DNA of 64,000 nucleotides from Deltaproteobacteria bacterium (GTDB taxonomy: Bacteria; Desulfobacterota; Syntrophobacteria; Syntrophobacterales; Syntrophobacteraceae): assembly GCA_012517315.1 (NCBI GenBank), contig JAAYVE010000059.1:124001-188000 (forward strand), in the 5' to 3' direction. The translations under genes and the position numbers were made by a program. Positions 53,225 through 62,520 of the stretch are shown here, one piece after another. The notes beneath the pieces were generated by a model. That model was not told the origin of the DNA. It was given only the letters and a program-made list of their open reading frames with translations, and ran no database searches. Within the stretch, counting starts at the first letter, position 1. Every line of letters starts with the position of its first letter.

Positions 53225-54327
53225 TATCTCCCTCGCTTCCTTTCACCCAGAACCTGAGCGTATACCTCCTGCACTTTCCCCACGTGAGTCTCGATGGTGA
53301 ACTCGCCGCGCACCCTTTCCAGTGCCGTACGGCCCATTTCCTGGAGTCGACTCTTATCCCGAACGCAGCGTTCCATGGCCTCGTGGAGGGTTTCAACGCG
53401 GTTGTCGCAAACGAGGATCCCAGTTCGGTCGGCATCCATGATCCTTGGGATTTCCCCCACGGCGGGAGCAATGGCCGGCTTGCCGCACGCCATGGACTCA
53501 AGGAGCACCCTGGGGAAGGATTCCCAGCGAGAGGCCACTACGAGGACGTCGAGACCGCACATGACTTGAGGGATTTCCGCCAGCTTACCGGTGAAGATGG
53601 TCCTGGAGGCGAGAAAGGGGTCTTGCCGTGCAAAACGCCGCGCATTGCGGACATCCTCGGGCAGGCCGCCCCCCACTACCGCAAAGAAAATGTTCCCACC
53701 TGTCGTGCTCATCCTCTGTGCAGCTTTCAGGAAATTCAGGGTTCCTTTGTTCTCCTCGATAGATCCCACCATCCCAAAAACGAAGGCTGCCTCCGGGATC
53801 TGAAACCGTTTCCGGAATTCTTCCGCACCGACGTCCGGCCGGAATCGCGTCGTATCCACGCCATTGTATATCTTGATCACTTTACCAGTTCGCCGAAAGG
53901 CCTCTTCCTGCTGGGATGTCAAGACGACGATTCTTGTGGAAAGCCCTGCGATCCATTTCTTGAGGGACTTCAATCGCTTGCCCCAAGGGTCTTCGCGTAC
54001 GTGCCAGACCACCGGCAGCCTCCTCCAGCGGGCGGCCATGGCGAAATACTTGGAGAAGGAGACCGCCGAGTTCACATGCACAAGGTCGATTTTTTCCGTG
54101 TCGATGACATGCAGGGCCCCCCGCAAGGTGTCCAATCGGAGAAAGCCCCGTCTTCCGACGACGTGCGTGCTGATCCCCGAGTCCTCCAAAACGGAAACCA
54201 GAGTGCCGTCCTTGGAAAAAGCGGCAACGGGCTTGAAAAGGGCAGGGTCCAGGCCCTTCATCAGTTCGCAGAGGCTGACGGCGGATCCCTTCAGGTCCGG
54301 GGTATGGGAGACACAAAGGATGTTCAT
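53224..54327 (-). CDS. GT4 glycosyltransferase
   Basis: 367 residues from ATG 54327. MNILCVSHTPDLKGSAVSLCELM, KIYNGVDTTRFRPD, VGSIEENKGTLNFLKA and SRWESFPRVLLESMACGKPAIA (the EX7E donor site) are GT4 blocks. The start overlaps the GT9 stop by ATGA with AGG nearby. It is distinct from the A/B paralogues. Likely adds an outer-core sugar. Confidence 0.9.
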   Translation of the reverse strand: MNILCVSHTPDLKGSAVSLCELMKGLDPALFKPVAAFSKDGTLVSVLEDSGISTHVVGRRGFLRLDTLRGALHVIDTEKIDLVHVNSAVSFSKYFAMAARWRRLPVVWHVREDPWGKRLKSLKKWIAGLSTRIVVLTSQQEEAFRRTGKVIKIYNGVDTTRFRPDVGAEEFRKRFQIPEAAFVFGMVGSIEENKGTLNFLKAAQRMSTTGGNIFFAVVGGGLPEDVRNARRFARQDPFLASRTIFTGKLAEIPQVMCGLDVLVVASRWESFPRVLLESMACGKPAIAPAVGEIPRIMDADRTGILVCDNRVETLHEAMERCVRDKSRLQEMGRTALERVRGEFTIETHVGKVQEVYAQVLGERKRGR

Positions 54328-55427
54328 GACCTGCAAGGAACAAAAATTTCGGGTTCCGGACGGCTTGAAGGCCTCCAAACCTGCATGATGGCCTCCATGA
54401 CCTCATCCACGGTGACGGCCTCGAGACACCGGCTCCGTTTGCTTCCCCCGCAGCCATCCTTTTTGCAGGGAATGCAGGGAAAAGAGTCTTCCTTGACGAT
54501 CACCCGGCCCTCAGCCGTCAGAGGATGCCAGACCGTCCGGTCGGAAGGGCCGAAGAGGGCGACCACCGGCGTGCCCAGTGCAGCAGCCATGTGCATGGGA
54601 GCCGAATCCATCCCGAAGAAAAGAGCACTGCCCTTGATGAGGGAGGCGAGCTGCTTCAGAGAAAGCGTCCCTGGAAACACCAGGGGGCTCGATCGGATGG
54701 TGCTGAGAATCCGGGTGAGCTTGGATTTTTCCCGGTTATCAGGACCGCAGGTGACGACGGTCCTGACCCCTTGGGCTTCCAGGCGGTCGATGAGCCGGGC
54801 AACCGCCTCGTCCCGCCAGCACTTGAAAAGCCAACGGGAGGTGGGATGAACGACCAGGTAAGGCGTTCCCCGGTCGATCCCTCTCTCCTTCAGTAGTTCC
54901 CAGACACACCTGTCGTCTGCCGGAGATGTGAACAGCTCCACATGCGGGGTGCCATCATTCAGTCCAAAAGGCTGGAGCACGTCCATGTCCATGACGGCAC
55001 GATGTCTTCCGTCATATTCCTGCGGAACAAGATGCGTGAACAGGTGCTTCTTTCCTGGAAATCCTCTGCCCCGCGGATCGATTCCCACCCGGTAACGGGC
55101 TCCGGTCATGCGGGCGAGAAAAGCCCCCCGGTCCCCCTCCGTCATGTTGACCGCCGCCTGGAAGCGCTTTCTCCTGATCCGATACAGGAAGGCCACCTGC
55201 TCCCAGAGGCTCCCCCCCTTACGCAACGGGATCACTTCGTGGAGGCTCGGATGCAGGGTGAGCATGGCTTCCGTACCCGCGTTGACGACGACCGAGATCT
55301 GCAATTGGGGTTTGGCCGTCTTAATCGCCTTGAACACGCCGGTGGCCAGCAGAACATCCCCGATGTGACGGAGCTTGATGAACAAAATGCGGTCGATTTC
55401 CGCGAGATCAATCAAAGGAGAGGCCAC
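54324..55427 (-). CDS. GT9 heptosyltransferase, WaaQ-like
   Basis: 367 residues. RILFIKLRHIGDVLLATGVFKAI near the N terminus, FFGMDSAPMHMAAALGTPVVALFGPSD and the Cys-rich end (CIPCKKDGC...RCLEAVTVDEV) place it in GT9, closest in look to WaaQ-type heptosyltransferase III. The start is GTG 55427, overlapping the GT2 gene by 20 bp with a weak ribosome site. It would add a third heptose to the inner core. Confidence 0.88.
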   Translation of the reverse strand: MASPLIDLAEIDRILFIKLRHIGDVLLATGVFKAIKTAKPQLQISVVVNAGTEAMLTLHPSLHEVIPLRKGGSLWEQVAFLYRIRRKRFQAAVNMTEGDRGAFLARMTGARYRVGIDPRGRGFPGKKHLFTHLVPQEYDGRHRAVMDMDVLQPFGLNDGTPHVELFTSPADDRCVWELLKERGIDRGTPYLVVHPTSRWLFKCWRDEAVARLIDRLEAQGVRTVVTCGPDNREKSKLTRILSTIRSSPLVFPGTLSLKQLASLIKGSALFFGMDSAPMHMAAALGTPVVALFGPSDRTVWHPLTAEGRVIVKEDSFPCIPCKKDGCGGSKRSRCLEAVTVDEVMEAIMQVWRPSSRPEPEIFVPCRS

Positions 55428-56166
55428 TTGCTGCTTCCGTCGTTCGATAATACTTGAGAAACGTGTAATACGCGTAGGACACGGCGAGGAAAAACCCCTC
55501 CCTCCCGTCCAGGAATCCGCGCCGCATGATGTACATCTTGAAGAAAGTGAAAAGGGGGCGCAGGCTCAAGGCGGCCCAGGATGCCGTGACCATCCCCTTT
55601 TTCAGCTCCAGGGCCGCCAAGGCGCTGTAGCGGTCCAGCCTCTCGAGGTAGTCGGATATGGAACGGTAACTGTAATGTTCCATTGGATGTTCCAAGCGCC
55701 CGGTCCTGCCGTGAACCCGCAGTTTTTCATGGACGGCCCGCTCTTCGAACCTGCCCGCACCTTTCCTCAAGAGTCTCAAGGTGTAGTCGGGATACCACCC
55801 CCCGTACCGGATCCATTTCCCGCAGAAATAATTCCTCCTGGCGATATAGTACCCCACCGTGTCGCCGGCTTTGGGGAGAGTTTCCAGTATTTCGCCGCGC
55901 AACGGGGGGGGGATCCTTTCATCGGCATCCAGGTTCAGGATCCAGGCCCCCCGCGTTTTCTCCATGGCAAGGTTCTTCTGCTGGGCATAGCCGTGCCATT
56001 CTTCCTGGTAGACCGTTGCCCCCATCTCCCGGGCGATTTCCACCGTGTCGTCGGAACTGAACCGGTCAACGACCACGATTTCAGAGGCCCATTGGACGCT
56101 TGCCAGGCACTCCCGGATGTTCCTGCCCTCGTTACGGGTGATGACGGCAACGGACACCGCTTCCAT
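55408..56166 (-). CDS. GT2 glycosyltransferase, WaaE/LOS glucosyltransferase-like
   Basis: 252 residues. VAVITRNEGRNIRECLASV, the DXD-type NLDADERIP and GGWYPDYTLRLLRKG resemble WaaE/KdtX-type LOS beta-1,4-glucosyltransferases. A hydrophobic tail (FTFFKMYIMRRGFLDGREGFF region) is typical. I start at ATG 56166, 4 nt after the waaC stop; a TTG at 56190 is possible. It probably glucosylates heptose I. Confidence 0.88.
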   Translation of the reverse strand: MEAVSVAVITRNEGRNIRECLASVQWASEIVVVDRFSSDDTVEIAREMGATVYQEEWHGYAQQKNLAMEKTRGAWILNLDADERIPPPLRGEILETLPKAGDTVGYYIARRNYFCGKWIRYGGWYPDYTLRLLRKGAGRFEERAVHEKLRVHGRTGRLEHPMEHYSYRSISDYLERLDRYSALAALELKKGMVTASWAALSLRPLFTFFKMYIMRRGFLDGREGFFLAVSYAYYTFLKYYRTTEAASGLSFD

Positions 56167-56170
56167 GACA

Positions 56171-57256
56171 TCATCCGCCCGTTGCTTCAATCAAGCCTGA
56201 CCCATGGATTCGCTGCATCACCTCGTCCACCGATATGGCCTTCATGCAGACCCAATCGCGGCAAGTTTTTCTCCTGTAACAGGGGGCGCAGGGGAGGGCT
56301 GCCTGGATGACCGTGTGGCGTGCTCCGTAGGGACCGGTTCTCTGGGGGTTTGTGGGGCCGAAGAGGGCGAAGACGGGGGTTCCCAGGGCTGCGGCCATGT
56401 GCATGGGGCCCGTGTCGTTGCACACCATGAAGCGGGCGCCTCGGATGACGGCAGCGAGTTCTTTCGGATTCAACCTCCCCGCCAGGGATCTGGCCCTGCC
56501 TTTGGACGCCGCAACGACACGCAGTGCCACACCTTTGTCAGAACCGGCGGCCACCACGATGGAAGTCAGGGGCAACCTGGATGCCAGTTCACCGAAACAT
56601 CCGGGAGGCCATCGCTTCAGTTGAGTGCCTGCGGCCGGGGCCAGCACCGCGTATGGACCAGTCTCCTGCGGAATCAATCCGTCCAGGGAGGGGAGTTTGG
56701 GGAAGGGGTGCTGAACGTCGACCCCGTTGCATCCCAGCGACTTGGCCATGCGCAGGTAACGGTCCACGGCATGGACCTCCGTTCCACCCCTTATTCGACG
56801 AGAGTAAAAGAAGACGCTTCCTTCCCGGGATTCCCTGAAACCGACCACACTTTTTGCGGCGGAAAAGCGCGCGATGAGAGCGCTTCGCAGCAACCCCTGC
56901 AGATCCACCGCGAGGTCGAAAGACTGCGTTCTCAGTTGACGAAAGAGACGTCGCAATTCCGTGACGGTTTTTGCTGCATGAGCCGGCTGCTTCCACTTGT
57001 TCTTGTCGATCACCCACAGGCGATGGATCAAGGGGTGCCCCTCGAGAATCTCGTGGATGCCTCTTGCGATCACCCAGTGAATCTCCGCCTGGGGATAACG
57101 GGTGGCCAGCGCGTGAAGGAAGGGCAGGCTGTGAATCACGTCTCCCAACGCGCTGGGCTTGACGACGAGGATCTTACGCAAATCCCGGGGCACGTCCCGA
57201 CCGATCAATAGACTGTCCTCCGTCCGCCGGCTCCCTCGATAAAATGGGCCGTCCAA
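56171..57256 (-). CDS. waaC: LPS heptosyltransferase I
   Basis: 361 residues from a TTG start. KILVVKPSALGDVIHSLPFL, VDLQGLLRSALIARF, MVCNDTGPMHMAAALGTPVFALFGPT and CAPCYRRKTC are WaaC/GT9 blocks. It adds the first heptose to Kdo2-lipid A. The N terminus carries ~26 residues before homology begins, so the true start may be a GTG near 57181. The gap to the acyltransferase gene is 7 nt. Confidence 0.92.
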   Translation of the reverse strand: MDGPFYRGSRRTEDSLLIGRDVPRDLRKILVVKPSALGDVIHSLPFLHALATRYPQAEIHWVIARGIHEILEGHPLIHRLWVIDKNKWKQPAHAAKTVTELRRLFRQLRTQSFDLAVDLQGLLRSALIARFSAAKSVVGFRESREGSVFFYSRRIRGGTEVHAVDRYLRMAKSLGCNGVDVQHPFPKLPSLDGLIPQETGPYAVLAPAAGTQLKRWPPGCFGELASRLPLTSIVVAAGSDKGVALRVVAASKGRARSLAGRLNPKELAAVIRGARFMVCNDTGPMHMAAALGTPVFALFGPTNPQRTGPYGARHTVIQAALPCAPCYRRKTCRDWVCMKAISVDEVMQRIHGSGLIEATGG

Positions 57257-57263
57257 GGTGGAA

Positions 57264-58280
57264 TCATGCTCCCGCTGAACGAATTTGGGGTCGAATCACG
57301 AGCCAGCGCTGCAATCTCAGGGACTGCCTGGGCCAAAGCTGATAGGGCCTGGTTTTCCACCGCATGTGCAGCCACAGCCACTGTTCGGGATATTTCCTGA
57401 TAAAACCCTCAATGATTCGGTTGAAAAGGGCCGTGTTCTCCTCAATGTCCCGGGTTGTATCACCTGTGCGGATGAGGGGCACCTCCGGCTCGAAGACCGT
57501 TCTGTATCGGCCGTCCTCCTGCCGGTAGTTGTATACGGGCACCACGGGGGCCCCGGTGCGCAGGGCCACGACCGCCATGACCTTGTTCGTGCAGGCCGTT
57601 TCCCTGAAGAACGGGACGAAGACGCCGTCATACCAGTCCACGTTCTGGTCCACGAGGAGAGCCACCACCTGATTCTGTCTCAGATGCCTCAAGAGTCGGC
57701 GCACCGAACCCTTCTTGGGGATCGTTTCACTGCCCCCCCGGGAACGGATGCCGTCGATGATCCTGTCCAGCAGGGCGTTGTCCAGGGGGCGAACCACCAT
57801 CTTGATGGGCCGGTGTCTCATGGAAAACGCGAGAGCCATGAGTTCCCAGTTGCCGAAGTGGGAGGCCATGACGAGTACGCCTTTTCCCTTTTTGAGGGCG
57901 TTTTCCACGTGTTCCACACCGGAAAACGTGATGTAACGATCCAGATCCTCTTCGGTCAGGGTGAGCAGGCGGGGCAGTTCAAGGATCACTGTGGCAAGGT
58001 TCAGGAAAACCCTCCGACAGATCCCCTTCCTGTCCGTTTCGCCAAGTTCGTCGCCGTAGGCTATCCGGAGGTTTCTCAGGGCCACTTCGCGGTGCTTTCG
58101 ATCCGCCGCATACCACAGCGTTCCCAGGATGCCCCCCAAAACGGGTACTGTTCCTTTAGGGATAAGGGCGGCCACCCGCAAAAGGCAGTTCACCGCCCGA
58201 AACGCCATGCTTTCCGCCGTGAGTGCTTCAACATCCGGGGAAACCCTGGAACGGACCGGACCATTGCCGTCACGCCTCAT
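57264..58280 (-). CDS. Lipid A late acyltransferase (LpxL/HtrB family)
   Basis: 338 residues. The HX4-5(D/E) acyltransferase motif is SHFGNWEL, with DQNVDWYDGVFVPFFRETACTN and QWLWLHMRWKTRP typical of LpxL/LpxM. A hydrophobic N-terminal segment follows a short cytoplasmic start. It adds a secondary acyl chain to lipid A. The start overlaps the msbA stop by ATGA. Whether it is LpxL or LpxM cannot be told. Confidence 0.92.
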   Translation of the reverse strand: MRRDGNGPVRSRVSPDVEALTAESMAFRAVNCLLRVAALIPKGTVPVLGGILGTLWYAADRKHREVALRNLRIAYGDELGETDRKGICRRVFLNLATVILELPRLLTLTEEDLDRYITFSGVEHVENALKKGKGVLVMASHFGNWELMALAFSMRHRPIKMVVRPLDNALLDRIIDGIRSRGGSETIPKKGSVRRLLRHLRQNQVVALLVDQNVDWYDGVFVPFFRETACTNKVMAVVALRTGAPVVPVYNYRQEDGRYRTVFEPEVPLIRTGDTTRDIEENTALFNRIIEGFIRKYPEQWLWLHMRWKTRPYQLWPRQSLRLQRWLVIRPQIRSAGA

Positions 58281-60031
58281 GGCGTCGACCCCGAGTCGAA
58301 CTGGGACAACTGGAGTTCGTACAAGCGACGATACTCACCGGTTGTCCGCATGAGGTCCGCGTGACTTCCCGTTTCCACGATGGATCCTCCTGCAAGGGCG
58401 ACGATGCGGTCGGCGTTTTGAATGGTGGAAAGCCTGTGGGCGATGACCAGGGTCGTGCGTCCTTTCATGAGGTTTTCCAGGGCATTCTGGACTTCCAGTT
58501 CCGATTCGCTGTCCAGGGATGAGGTGGCTTCGTCCAGGATCAGAATGGGAGCATCCTTGAGGATGGCCCGAGCGATGCAAATGCGCTGGCGCTCCCCGCC
58601 CGAGAGCCGAACGCCCTGTTCGCCGATCACCGTGTCGAAACCCTTGGGCATCTGCATGATGAAGTCATAGGCATGGGCGGCTCTGGCCGCTGCCACAACC
58701 TCTTCCCTGGGCTTTCCGAAGCTCCCATAGGCGATGTTGTTGCACACCGTGTCGTTGAAAAGAATGGGCTGCTGAGTCACTAGGGCGATCTGGCTTCTCA
58801 GGGAAGACAAGGTCACCTGCCGAATGTCGGTCCCGTCGATGCAGATCGCCCCTTCGGTAACGTCATAGAACCGGGGAAGAAGATTGACGAGGGTTGTCTT
58901 ACCGGCTCCGCTCACCCCCACAATGGCCACGATTTCCCCCGAGTGGACGTTCAGGTCAATGTTGCTGAGGATCCTCTTGTCGCCATATGAGAAGCCGACA
59001 TTTCTATACTGGATCCCCTTACGGATCGGTTTGAGGACGGCTGCTCCCGGAGTCTCCCTGATTTCCGACGGGGTGTCGAGGATTCCATAGACGCGCGTGG
59101 CGGCGGCGAGTCCCTGCTGGATGGTGTTGTAGATGTTGGTGAGGCGCTTCACGGGTTCGTAGAGCATGATCACCGCGGTGAGAAAGGAGAAAAAGTTGCC
59201 CGGCGTGGAGGCTCCCGTGATAACGTTGTAACCGCCGTACCAGATGATGCACACGATTCCGATGCCCCCCAGGAATTCCATGAGGGGAGAGGACAAAGCA
59301 CGGATGGAAACGGACTTCATGGTGTGGTCGAAAAACCGCTGGTTTTCCTCCGCAAAGCGCCTTTTCTCATGGTGCTCCATACCGAAAGCTTTAACGATGC
59401 GGTGGCCCGTGATGGTTTCGTGGATGATCACGGAAAGGTTGCCGTAGCTCTGAAGCGTGCGGGTGATGGTGTTGCGGAGCATGCGGCCGAAGCGGAAGAG
59501 GGGATAAAAGGCGACGGGGAGAACCACCACGGCGATGAGTGCCAGTTGCCAGTCCCGGTAAAAAACCACGCAAAGAAGGCCGATGATGCTGAAGCAGTCC
59601 TTGAGAAGACCGGTGACCGAGTCGGACACCGCCGCCTGCATCTGGTTCACGTCATTGATGATGTGGGACATGACGGTGCCGGTGGGTGTCCGGTCGAAGA
59701 AAGCCACCGAGAGATCCTGCAGGTGATTGTAGAGTTCTTCCCGCAAGCCAGCGACGATGCGCTGCCCCACGTAACTCATGAGGTACGTGTTGCCCCAGGA
59801 ACAGACTCCCTTGACAATGAACAGCACCAGGACGGCGAGGGCGAGGGGCTGGAGCATCTCCATTTTCCTGTTGACAAAGATGTCATCCAGCACCGGTTTC
59901 ACCAGGTATGCCGATGCCGCCGCAGTCCCTGCCACTCCCACCATGCAGATGACGGCGACGACAAGCCTGCGCCAGAAAGGAAAGACGCGCCTGAGAAGAC
60001 GTTTGTAGGTGTCCAGGAGTTGCCGGTTCAT
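58277..60031 (-). CDS. msbA: Lipid A export ABC transporter, permease/ATPase
   Basis: 584 residues. Six membrane helices are followed by an NBD with Walker A GVSGAGKTT, signature LSGGERQRICIARA, Walker B ILILDEATSSLD and the H-loop IAHRLST. It flips core-lipid A across the inner membrane. ATG 60031 overlaps the waaF stop by ATGA; the frame extends far upstream inside waaF without homology. Position between waaF and the acyltransferase gene supports MsbA over other exporters. Confidence 0.95.
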   Translation of the reverse strand: MNRQLLDTYKRLLRRVFPFWRRLVVAVICMVGVAGTAAASAYLVKPVLDDIFVNRKMEMLQPLALAVLVLFIVKGVCSWGNTYLMSYVGQRIVAGLREELYNHLQDLSVAFFDRTPTGTVMSHIINDVNQMQAAVSDSVTGLLKDCFSIIGLLCVVFYRDWQLALIAVVVLPVAFYPLFRFGRMLRNTITRTLQSYGNLSVIIHETITGHRIVKAFGMEHHEKRRFAEENQRFFDHTMKSVSIRALSSPLMEFLGGIGIVCIIWYGGYNVITGASTPGNFFSFLTAVIMLYEPVKRLTNIYNTIQQGLAAATRVYGILDTPSEIRETPGAAVLKPIRKGIQYRNVGFSYGDKRILSNIDLNVHSGEIVAIVGVSGAGKTTLVNLLPRFYDVTEGAICIDGTDIRQVTLSSLRSQIALVTQQPILFNDTVCNNIAYGSFGKPREEVVAAARAAHAYDFIMQMPKGFDTVIGEQGVRLSGGERQRICIARAILKDAPILILDEATSSLDSESELEVQNALENLMKGRTTLVIAHRLSTIQNADRIVALAGGSIVETGSHADLMRTTGEYRRLYELQLSQFDSGSTP

Positions 60032-61071
60032 GTTGCGAGGTCCAGTCCCATGAGGTCCTTCACCGCCTGGAGGACGTCGTCGGGTCCAATGGCTTCCATG
60101 CATCGGTGGTCGGTCGGGCAGGTGCGCTTGAGACAAGGGGCGCACTCGGCGGGCTTGCGCACCAGGCGCCAGTTGTCCGCCAATGGAGATGTGGTGGTGT
60201 GATCCGTCGGCCCGAAGAGTGCTACCAGGGGAATGCCCAGGGCGGCTGCCACGTGCATGGGACCCGAGTCGTTGGTGATGAGAAGGCGGCATTTTTCGAG
60301 CAGGGCCATGAGTTGCCTCACGGAAGTCTCACCCATGAGGTTCAGCACACGGCCGTTCACCGCCTTTTCGATTTCGGCACCGATTGCTCTTTCGGTTGCA
60401 CCGCCCACGAGAAGAATCCCTGCACCCGTTTTCCCGGCAAGCGTCGACGCCACCCGGGCGAAACGGTCAGGAAACCACCGCTTGGCGGATCCGTATGTCG
60501 CTCCTGGATTGATCGCCACCCAAAAATCCTCTCCCAGTACACTCTGCGCCCAAGCCCGCTCCGAGGCGGTACACGTCAGACAGAGGCGCCCGTTGCCCCC
60601 TTCAATCCCGAGGCTTTTCAGCATGTGCAGGTAATAAGCCGTATGGTGCATGGCGCGCTCGGCTCGTCCCACGGGCACCCTGTGTGTGAGCAGAAAGCCC
60701 CGGCCGTCCGTGCTGTACCCGGCCCTGATGGGAATGCGGGCAAGCCATGCCAGGATGCCCGCTTCCAGGGCGTTTTGGAAGAGAAGGGCCAGGTCGAATC
60801 TCTCCCTGTTCAATATGCGGGAGAACCGGAAGAGTCCCTGCAATCCCTGATGGGCCCGCTGTTTATCCAAAACGATCACCTCGTCGCAACTGGGGTGCGG
60901 CGAGAAGAGTTCCGCCACCGAAGGGTTGGCGGCGACCGTGATGCGAGCCGCCGGAAAGAAGGCCCTCAACGCAGCCATGGCGGGTGTCGTCATCACGGCG
61001 TCCCCGATCCAGTTGGTGGAGCGCACCAGAATTCTTATCGCCTTTCCCCGGAGGCCTTTCAAGGATTTCAT
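60028..61071 (-). CDS. waaF: LPS heptosyltransferase II
   Basis: 347 residues. ILVRSTNWIGDAVMTTPAM, GYSTDGRGFLLTHRV, PGATYGSAKRWFP and ITNDSGPMHVAAALGIPLVALFGPTDH are WaaF signatures, and CAPCLKRTCPTDHRCM is at the end. It adds the second heptose. I start at ATG 61071; the longer frame (61122) would run through the terminator at 61082-61111. It is the first gene of the coupled LPS series. Confidence 0.95.
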   Translation of the reverse strand: MKSLKGLRGKAIRILVRSTNWIGDAVMTTPAMAALRAFFPAARITVAANPSVAELFSPHPSCDEVIVLDKQRAHQGLQGLFRFSRILNRERFDLALLFQNALEAGILAWLARIPIRAGYSTDGRGFLLTHRVPVGRAERAMHHTAYYLHMLKSLGIEGGNGRLCLTCTASERAWAQSVLGEDFWVAINPGATYGSAKRWFPDRFARVASTLAGKTGAGILLVGGATERAIGAEIEKAVNGRVLNLMGETSVRQLMALLEKCRLLITNDSGPMHVAAALGIPLVALFGPTDHTTTSPLADNWRLVRKPAECAPCLKRTCPTDHRCMEAIGPDDVLQAVKDLMGLDLAT

Positions 61072-61081
61072 CACGATCCAG

Positions 61082-61111
61082 AAAAAAGCGGGATTGCCGA
61101 TCGCAATCCCG
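61082..61111 (-). terminator. Strong intrinsic terminator just before waaF
   Basis: On the minus strand CGGGATTGC (61111-61103), loop GATCG, GCAATCCCG (61097-61089), then C and six T (61087-61082). It is 154 nt past the livK stop and only 10 nt before the waaF ATG. It must end the livK/paaK transcript, attenuate waaF, or both. Confidence 0.8.
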
Positions 61112-61264
61112 TTCCGGCCCAAAAGGACAAAAGCCCGTCAGGCGCAAGGTTCCCTGGGAAATGTTCAATGCCGTGAGAGTCCCACGGGCAAGGCCTCTAC
61201 GATACCCGGAACCCATTCCTCCATTCAGGAGGGATTCCGATGGGCTTTTGTGCGTCCGCACAGA

Positions 61265-62455
61265 CTATCGCTGCACAAGGACCCACTTCCCCCTTTCAAC
61301 CTTCACCATCACCATGGAATCCGTCCCGAGCCCGTTGTGGTCTTCCGGGGTGAGATTGTAGATTCCACTGATTCCCACATACCCCTTGGTCGTCTCGATG
61401 GCTCCCCTCAGGGCTTCAGGCTCCGTACCCACCTGGCGCATGGCGTTGGATAGGATGTAGAGGGCATCCCAAGCATATCCCGAGTGGGTGTTGATGGGAT
61501 ACTGCTTGTCATACTTGTACACGTCGCGGTACATGCGGATGAACTCGAGAATGACCGCCTTTTGCGGGTCTTCGTCGGGGAGTTGGTCTGCCACCATCAG
61601 CTTGGTGGAGGGCATGATGCTGCCCTCCGCCGCCTCACCGGCCAGTTCGACATACTTGGGATCCGGCTGCCCGTGGCATTGCACCAGGGGCATGGTCATG
61701 CCCAGTTGTTTCACGTTCTTGGCAACACGGGCACCGGCGGGACCGATGGTCCAGCAGATGAGCGCCTGCGCACCCGTCTCCCGGATCTTCACCAGCTGAG
61801 GGGTCATGTCCGTGTCGGTGACGGCGAAAGACTCCTTTGCCAGGATCTCCATACCGAACTCGGGGGCCAACTGCTCCAGCCATGTGGCGCCGTCTTTCCC
61901 AAAACCGTCCGTCGCCGTCAGGAGAGCGATCTTTGTCTGTTTTTGAGACCGGAGATAGTCGTAGATCTTCTTCACGGCGATGGAGGTCCGTTGAGGTGTT
62001 TTGAACGTCCACTTAAAGGGGCCGAATTTGCCGCCGGCGATGACCGGATCGCCGCCGATGGTCATGACGATGGGAATGTGGGCGTTGTCCTCAATGTAAG
62101 GCTTTACAGCCATCCCCTCGTCCGTTCGCGTGGGTCCGATGAGTGCCACGACCTTTTCCTTTTCCACCAGGCGCTTGGCCTCCATCAGGGCTTTGGTGGG
62201 ATCGCTCTCCGTGTCCCCTCCGGCCAACTCCAGAGGGCGCTGATTGATCCCGCCTTCCTTGTTGATCCGGTCTACCACCATCTGGGCCACGAGCTTGGTG
62301 GGAGTCCCAATGGTTGCCGCGGGACCCGAAAGGGCGAAAAAAGCTCCAATCCGAATGGGCTCGGCGGCGGAGGCGGCCCGGTCCGCTCCTCCCACTCCGG
62401 CCAAAAGCAGAGCGCAGCAGACGACGATCGCATGGTTCCATCTCGTTGCAGTCAT
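61265..62455 (-). CDS. LivK-type periplasmic substrate-binding protein
   Basis: 396 residues. The signal peptide ends near AASAAEPI. IRIGAFFALSGPAATIGTP, VVALIGPTRTDEGMAV and THSGYAWDALYIL are blocks of Peripla_BP_6 (branched-chain amino acid/aromatic acid binding). ATG 62455 follows GAGGAG. No permease or ATPase genes lie downstream; they may be beyond the window. The ligand is unknown; the neighbouring PaaK-type ligase suggests an aryl acid or amino acid. Confidence 0.88.
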   Translation of the reverse strand: MTATRWNHAIVVCCALLLAGVGGADRAASAAEPIRIGAFFALSGPAATIGTPTKLVAQMVVDRINKEGGINQRPLELAGGDTESDPTKALMEAKRLVEKEKVVALIGPTRTDEGMAVKPYIEDNAHIPIVMTIGGDPVIAGGKFGPFKWTFKTPQRTSIAVKKIYDYLRSQKQTKIALLTATDGFGKDGATWLEQLAPEFGMEILAKESFAVTDTDMTPQLVKIRETGAQALICWTIGPAGARVAKNVKQLGMTMPLVQCHGQPDPKYVELAGEAAEGSIMPSTKLMVADQLPDEDPQKAVILEFIRMYRDVYKYDKQYPINTHSGYAWDALYILSNAMRQVGTEPEALRGAIETTKGYVGISGIYNLTPEDHNGLGTDSMVMVKVERGKWVLVQR

Positions 62456-62520
62456 GATCGCTCCTCTCCCTGAGAATGGGCGCCTGGGCAGGCGCTGTTT
62501 TGAAGCTCCAACTCCTCTTC

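Noticed and set aside
53284-54849. 521-codon plus-strand frame across two glycosyltransferase genes
   Set aside because: It lies entirely opposite conserved GT4 and GT9 genes and has low-complexity composition.
61200-61240. CCTCC/GGAGG hairpin after livK as the operon terminator
   Set aside because: No T-run on the minus strand; the much stronger hairpin at 61082-61111 fits better.
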